From the NCBI GenBank assembly GCA_942493375.1, contig OW818698.1, forward strand, positions 5,084,001 to 5,148,000: DNA of 64,000 nt. Direction: 5' to 3'. The DNA is from G942493375 sp942493375. GTDB taxonomy: Bacteria; Armatimonadota; UBA5829. The position numbers and the translations under genes were made by a program. Within the stretch, counting starts at the first letter, position 1, and the number at the start of each line of letters is the position of its first letter. Shown here piece after piece: positions 59,467 through 64,000 of the stretch. Under the pieces are notes generated by a model that was not told the origin of the DNA, ran no database searches, and saw only the letters and a program-made list of their open reading frames with translations.

Positions 59467-61782
59467 ATGCGTGATCCAATCTCCAGAGCAATGCTAATAC
59501 TGTCATTGACTGTATGGTTGCTTATATCGACTACTGGTATACTTGCAGCTGGCGGATTTGTTATTACAGAGAGTGGAAACGCACGAACAGCTATTGTTGT
59601 ATACAAGGATGCATCAATGGCTGAGAAATCTGCTGCCAGGGAGCTCGTAACGTACCTCAAGCAAGTCTCCGGAGTTGATTTTCCGATATATACATCCGGT
59701 TCGGAGCCGACAGGGATCTCCCGAATATTGATCGGTCAGTCAGTTGAAACAAAGAGGCTGTTAGGTAACATTGACTGGCAGAACCTTCGGTATGACGGGA
59801 TAATTATCAGGTTTGTTGGTAATGATCTGGTTCTGGCAGGTGAGAGACCGCGCGGGACGCTGTATGCGGTTTATACGTTTCTTGAGGAATATGTCGGGTG
59901 CAGATGGTGGACTGGAACCGCCAGCTATATCCCCAGCAAGCCATCACTATCAGTTGGTAAAAGGAACTTGAAACATGTCTCTCCGTTCCTGTGTAGAGAT
60001 ACTTTTTACAAACCTGTTTTGAACCAGTATCCGGAATTCTCTGTAAAGTTGAAGCTCAACGGACATATGGAACCGATTTCAGAAGAGATGGGTGGACATT
60101 ACAGCATATTGGGATTTGTCCATACTTTCTATCCTTTACTACCTCCAGAGATATATTCTAAAGACCATCCGGAGTGGTATTCACTGATAAATGGACAGCG
60201 GACATTCGACAAGGCCCAGCTCTGCCTGACCAATGAAGAGATGAAGAAGGAACTCATCAAAAATGCCCTCAAGTGGATTGATGAGAACCCGTCTGCCGGG
60301 ATGATCTCTATCAGCCAGAACGATTGTTATTTCCCATGTCAGTGTGATAAGTGCCAGGCCGTCGTAAAAGCAGAGGGTGCTGAATCTGGGCCACTCATCA
60401 GGTTTGTAAACTCGGTTGCTGAGGAAATTGAAAAGAAATATCCGGACTTCCTGGTGGAGACACTTGCATATGTGTATTCACGTCAGGCGCCAAAACACGT
60501 GAAGCCCAGGCACAATGTGATTGTCCGTTTGTGTTCGATTGAATGTGACTTCGGGTCTCCTCTTAACTCTATATCCAATGCAAGTTTTTACAAGGACCTT
60601 CAAGACTGGAAAGCGATATCAAAGCGTCTGTATGTCTGGGACTACGTGGTTAATTATGGGAATCTTATGCTCAGTCAGCCTAACTGGCATGTGCTGGCTC
60701 CTAATATAAGATTGTTTGCTAATAATAACGTCGTAGGACTGTTTGAACAGGGTGATGGCTACAATAATGACTCCGGGTTCTCTCATATGAAGATATGGGT
60801 CATGGCCCATCTGATGTGGAATCCGAAGCTTGATGAGCAGAAACTGATGCGAGAGTTTGCCAATGGCTATTATGGCGCTGCTGGGGATTATTTGGTGGAC
60901 TTCCAGAATCTGATGTCAGCGGCAGTCAAGCGTTCATATTACAACCTGCCTTGTTTTAATGGTGAAACATTTTACTTTATGACGCAGCAGGATATGGACA
61001 ACGCAACTGACTTGTTCGACAAAGCGGAAGCTGCTGTAAGGGACAATCCAACCTATCTGGACAGGGTGAAGATTGACAGAAGGGCCCTGGACTTTATGTG
61101 GTTAATGCTCGGAACATATGACCGGTCCAAAGCGGGCAAGAGCAGAGGTATGGATATGCCTGCTATCTGTGAGGATTTCATATCGAGGGGTGTGGCTACG
61201 GGGAATGATTTTGAACACGAAGGCCGATATCCGCAGCCTAAGTTCCTGAAGACACTCAGAGAATGCGCGAGGATAATTCAAATACCACCAACAACCAGCA
61301 AGCCGAAGGCCCCGGCTGAAGTTAGATATAAGCGCAAGTCTGACTGGGTGGATGTTCAGGAAGACAAGATGATTATTTACAGGACGGGATTCAATTCTGA
61401 AGTGGTACTAGATCCTGATGCATCTGATGGTCGCGCTGGATTGATGCCTGCCAGGTCCCCTGGTTGGGCCAGTTGGATGTTCCTGGCGACGAATCAGTTG
61501 CCTACTGACAGGGAAGTTACTGTCTACGCCAGCATTAAGACTGTTAAGAAATCACAGAAGGGTATTGCATTCTCCATCGTGCTGTGGGACAGGAAGAACA
61601 ACCGCGCGGTGACCCATAGAGCTGTGAAGCTGGAGGAGATTCCTAACGAGGGTTATATCAACTACTCCATAGGCACATTCAAGCTCAAACCCGAATGGTT
61701 CCTGCATGTGACGATGCCGAAGTTGGAAGGATTAGTTAAGGAAGTCTATATAGACAGGTTCTTCTTTGTGGATGCAAAATAG
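59467..61782 (+). CDS. exported DUF4838 protein, paralogue of the 13102-15393 gene
   Basis: The 771-residue protein has a signal peptide (LILSLTVWLLISTTGILAA), the N-terminal alpha/beta domain (SMAEKSAARELVTYLKQVSG, LVLAGERPRGTLYAVYTFLE, CRWWTGTASYIPSKPSL), the DUF4838 barrel (ISISQNDCYFPCQCDKCQAV, LFEQGDGYNNDSGFSHMKIW) and a C-terminal beta domain. It is collinear with the 13102-15393 product along its whole length, and the CxCxxC cluster in the barrel is kept in both. Together they suggest use of a complex glycan; activity unproven. GAGGTAATAGATT precedes the ATG. Confidence 0.85.
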   Translation: MRDPISRAMLILSLTVWLLISTTGILAAGGFVITESGNARTAIVVYKDASMAEKSAARELVTYLKQVSGVDFPIYTSGSEPTGISRILIGQSVETKRLLGNIDWQNLRYDGIIIRFVGNDLVLAGERPRGTLYAVYTFLEEYVGCRWWTGTASYIPSKPSLSVGKRNLKHVSPFLCRDTFYKPVLNQYPEFSVKLKLNGHMEPISEEMGGHYSILGFVHTFYPLLPPEIYSKDHPEWYSLINGQRTFDKAQLCLTNEEMKKELIKNALKWIDENPSAGMISISQNDCYFPCQCDKCQAVVKAEGAESGPLIRFVNSVAEEIEKKYPDFLVETLAYVYSRQAPKHVKPRHNVIVRLCSIECDFGSPLNSISNASFYKDLQDWKAISKRLYVWDYVVNYGNLMLSQPNWHVLAPNIRLFANNNVVGLFEQGDGYNNDSGFSHMKIWVMAHLMWNPKLDEQKLMREFANGYYGAAGDYLVDFQNLMSAAVKRSYYNLPCFNGETFYFMTQQDMDNATDLFDKAEAAVRDNPTYLDRVKIDRRALDFMWLMLGTYDRSKAGKSRGMDMPAICEDFISRGVATGNDFEHEGRYPQPKFLKTLRECARIIQIPPTTSKPKAPAEVRYKRKSDWVDVQEDKMIIYRTGFNSEVVLDPDASDGRAGLMPARSPGWASWMFLATNQLPTDREVTVYASIKTVKKSQKGIAFSIVLWDRKNNRAVTHRAVKLEEIPNEGYINYSIGTFKLKPEWFLHVTMPKLEGLVKEVYIDRFFFVDAK

Positions 61783-61796
61783 CAAACATTCATAAA

Positions 61797-61860
61797 GTAG
61801 GGGAGACCCTCCGCGGTCTCCCGAAATGCTAGACGGGAGACCGCGGAGGGTCTCCCCTAC
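61797..61860. repeat. 64-bp hairpin with perfect 27-bp stem
   Basis: GTAGGGGAGACCCTCCGCGG... at 61797-61823 pairs with 61834-61860, loop AAATGCTAGA. It lies between convergent genes and may act as a two-way terminator. Its form resembles dispersed GTAGGGG-type repeats. Confidence 0.85.
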
Positions 61861-61878
61861 GTACCTGGAGCCTTTCCT

Positions 61879-64000
61879 TCACTCTACAAAATACCTGTGC
61901 TCTTTGCCGTCGGTGGTTACCAGGAATACGGAACCGAAGTTGTTTTTTCCGTCGGTGAATGTCTGGTAGCCATCTTTTTCTCCTGGTCTGGAGAGCTCAA
62001 TTAGTTTATGGTCACCGTCATATATCCGCAGGTTTTTGTAGTCTTTGGCTCCTTCGACAATGATTGGTATGCAGTCCATTCCGCCGGTAATGGTGAAATC
62101 TGCAGCGCCGTTTTTATCCAGTTTGATACGGGTCGGGAAGTTGTTGATCTTTGTGCCTTTACGGACTGATGTGACCTTAGGCGGGTTTATGGCGTAGTCC
62201 TGTGATGCTTTCTGTGCAGGCTTGTAGTCTTGACTGCCACCGCCATATGGCATAATGAACATATCAGTCTCAATGTAGTCACCAGCGATGATTTGAGTAG
62301 ATTTGGTAACTGGAACCAGCATCAGTGTGCAATCACCTTTCTTTTCGCCGACTATCGAAACGCCTGGCTCTACGCTTTTTCCGCCTATTCGCCCCTTGAA
62401 ATTGCGCAGTACATAAGCGTTTGCTCCTCGCTGTTCAGGATAAATAACTGCATATCCGCCCACTGCAGGTATCTTTGCTCCGGATAGGGTGAAACTATTG
62501 TTTGGCGCTATATCCTTGATCAATGGGTTACCTTGAGGTCCCCCGCAAGCCACAGTTTTATACCTCAACTGCTGCACCCAGGTCGCTATGTTGAAAATTC
62601 TCATATTCTGTGCAAAATCACCCTTGGCAATCTTGATACCGGATTTGAAGTCGATGCGTATATGCATAAAGTTGCGGAGTTCGTCCTTTTGCGGCAATTC
62701 GAAAACATCCACCCTGAATTTTGCCTTTTTGTCATCTGAGATGTAGTCCAGACTCATATCTGCCCAGTTCGGTCCTGTGCTGCGGAATGTGGTCCCGACA
62801 TATTCCAGGTAGTGCCACTTATTTTGATCGTCCTGGTAACGCAGAAAACTGTGCCCGGCGACGTTGTCATGCTGAGGCTGAGAGTCCCACATCCGCTGGC
62901 TCATCGGGCGCAGGTCGGCAATATTCACACCCGGAAGTCCACCAAATAGGAACGGCACATAGCAGGTCGTTTCGGTGACGCCAGTAGACATGTGGTAGTA
63001 GTCCATCCATGCCCCAAGGGATGAGAACTGCTTGAGCATATGATTGCCCCAGTTCTGATACATATGCAGGCTGGTGAACGTTCTGGTCTCATTGGGTCTC
63101 ATATACAAAGGGAAGATAGTTTCAGAGAATGCTGTGTCCCCTGGATTGTAGTAAGGCTCTTCATCTTCTCCTGCAAAGTTTTTACTGATCTGAACGGTGA
63201 TTGGGAGTGGATAACCTGCTTCATCCAGTACGATCCCACATTCTACTGAACCCGGGCTCTCTCCGGTATCGTGCATCATATATACTTTTCCACCGGTTTG
63301 GGATGTCAGTGATGCCTGTGCGACTTCGTAGTCGTTCGGGTTGTTGAAATGATGTGTGAATCCACCTTTGGTATCTGTTCTCAGGACGTAACAGCCCCTG
63401 ATGTGATCATATCCGGTATATTTGCCGGATAACACGGAGACAGAGCTGTTTGTTATTGGTTTTAGTTCTGATTCAAGCGTAAAACCGTTTTTCGGCTGAT
63501 CATACGGATATAGTTCCATATAGGCAGTCTTAATATCGCCGGATTTCCACTGTGCAAGTTCTCCATTATGGCTTTTTGCATTGTAGATACATGTGCTGTA
63601 TATAAGGGCGCTGCTGTTGGATTCTACAAATGCAGAGTCCATGCCATTCACTACTGGATAAATCAACGCGAATGATTTAACCGGGCGGACTGCATCAACG
63701 ACAATGTGTTGAAATCCATCACCGGTCAGTTTACCTGGCTTGTCGGAATTGATTTCATTGGCTTTGAGCGGGATAGAGAATCCAGCTTCCTTTATGCTGA
63801 TCTGTCCGGTAACGTGCAGTTTTATCCCTATGTGGGTCTTCTCAGGATATGAGTAGAAGATGATCTCTCCTTTGACCGGAGCGATTGCGCCGGTTGCTGA
63901 GTCTGTGAGGGTGATATCCAGCCAGTGGGTCTCTATATAATAGGGTCCCCGGCGGTAGATGTTGATCCTGGAAGCTCCGGTGCTGCTGGATGATTTATAC
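61879..64000 (-). CDS. large exported protein of unknown family (5' end beyond window)
   Basis: The frame is open from 64000 to the stop at 61879 and gives at least 706 residues; the N-terminus lies outside. A TTG at 63666 could be taken for a start, but in-frame coding (YKSSSSTGASRIN, YRRGPYYIETHWLDITLTD) continues upstream. The sequence is beta-rich with aromatic motifs (YHMSTGVTETTCYVPFLFGG, HLKQFSSLGAW-like, AGHSFLRYQDDQNKWHYLEY) and ends in a domain with DGDHKLIELSRPGEKDGYQT. I recognise no family. Its neighbours suggest a secreted glycan- or surface-related role. Confidence 0.75.
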   Translation of the reverse strand, partial: YKSSSSTGASRINIYRRGPYYIETHWLDITLTDSATGAIAPVKGEIIFYSYPEKTHIGIKLHVTGQISIKEAGFSIPLKANEINSDKPGKLTGDGFQHIVVDAVRPVKSFALIYPVVNGMDSAFVESNSSALIYSTCIYNAKSHNGELAQWKSGDIKTAYMELYPYDQPKNGFTLESELKPITNSSVSVLSGKYTGYDHIRGCYVLRTDTKGGFTHHFNNPNDYEVAQASLTSQTGGKVYMMHDTGESPGSVECGIVLDEAGYPLPITVQISKNFAGEDEEPYYNPGDTAFSETIFPLYMRPNETRTFTSLHMYQNWGNHMLKQFSSLGAWMDYYHMSTGVTETTCYVPFLFGGLPGVNIADLRPMSQRMWDSQPQHDNVAGHSFLRYQDDQNKWHYLEYVGTTFRSTGPNWADMSLDYISDDKKAKFRVDVFELPQKDELRNFMHIRIDFKSGIKIAKGDFAQNMRIFNIATWVQQLRYKTVACGGPQGNPLIKDIAPNNSFTLSGAKIPAVGGYAVIYPEQRGANAYVLRNFKGRIGGKSVEPGVSIVGEKKGDCTLMLVPVTKSTQIIAGDYIETDMFIMPYGGGSQDYKPAQKASQDYAINPPKVTSVRKGTKINNFPTRIKLDKNGAADFTITGGMDCIPIIVEGAKDYKNLRIYDGDHKLIELSRPGEKDGYQTFTDGKNNFGSVFLVTTDGKEHRYFVE

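Noticed and set aside
63000..63666. TTG at 63666 as the start of the right-edge gene
   Set aside because: The reading frame stays open with convincing protein sequence up to the window edge, so the true start lies outside.

Overview
This window is chromosomal DNA of moderate GC from a free-living, motile, probably Gram-negative-like bacterium of the Terrabacteria side. The best guess is Armatimonadota or a neighbouring uncultured phylum. The guess rests on inference only: copper-amine-oxidase-like envelope domains, an SLH domain, DUF4838 and other secreted glycan enzymes, DUF4446, and a recG-coaD-(coiled coil)-pta-ackA-yceD-rpmF-plsX-fabH-fabD-fabG-acpP-fabF order. No rRNA, tRNA, CRISPR array or prophage was seen.

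Layout. 1-12.5 kb: a CheB-CheR hybrid cut by the left edge, then stress and envelope genes, almost all on the minus strand (CsbD, a DUF5670-type 49-residue membrane protein missed by length-limited ORF calling, an efflux adaptor, a collagen-like membrane protein, and five secreted proteins with copper-amine-oxidase-like or related periplasmic domains). 13-21.6 kb: accessory region with a DUF4838 protein, a Y1 transposase gene broken by two small elements, a 157-bp MITE, a caspase/SLH protein and a glycosidase-like protein. 21.7-34.8 kb: housekeeping block of recG, coaD, pta-ackA and the fatty-acid synthesis operon. 34.9-42.3 kb: aminotransferase, fliG, fliM, an ECF sigma/anti-sigma pair, DUF4446, uracil-DNA glycosylase and HIT protein. 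42.4-50.5 kb: a candidate structured RNA, an RsgA-RNHCP fusion, cupin isomerase, glycoside hydrolase, cdsA, a CsgG-like protein and a LuxR regulator. 51-64 kb: HD-GYP protein, amidohydrolase, a 1816-residue M6 metalloprotease, a second DUF4838 protein and a large secreted protein cut by the right edge.

The most interesting signal is a dispersed family of about 74-bp palindromic elements (terminal repeat close to CCCGCATTATTC) with seven full-length and about eight degraded copies. They sit between genes, several directly on stop codons. Two copies interrupt the same REP-associated-type transposase gene; removing each copy with one copy of its 4-bp target duplication restores one continuous 189-residue reading frame. 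This is direct sequence evidence that the element moves by insertion with 4-bp (YTAG-like) target duplication. The transposase itself is bounded by a different 15-bp inverted repeat, as expected of a RAYT cassette.

Second in interest is 42.43-42.71 kb: a perfect TTGACA-17-TATAAT promoter, about 235 nt able to form long-range pairs with competing alternatives, and an intrinsic terminator, just before rsgA. I could not assign it to a known RNA class.

Functionally the housekeeping part couples acetyl-CoA/acetate metabolism (pta-ackA), CoA synthesis (coaD), phospholipid initiation (plsX, cdsA) and type II fatty acid synthesis. The accessory parts are dominated by exported proteins for glycan and protein degradation and for the cell envelope.
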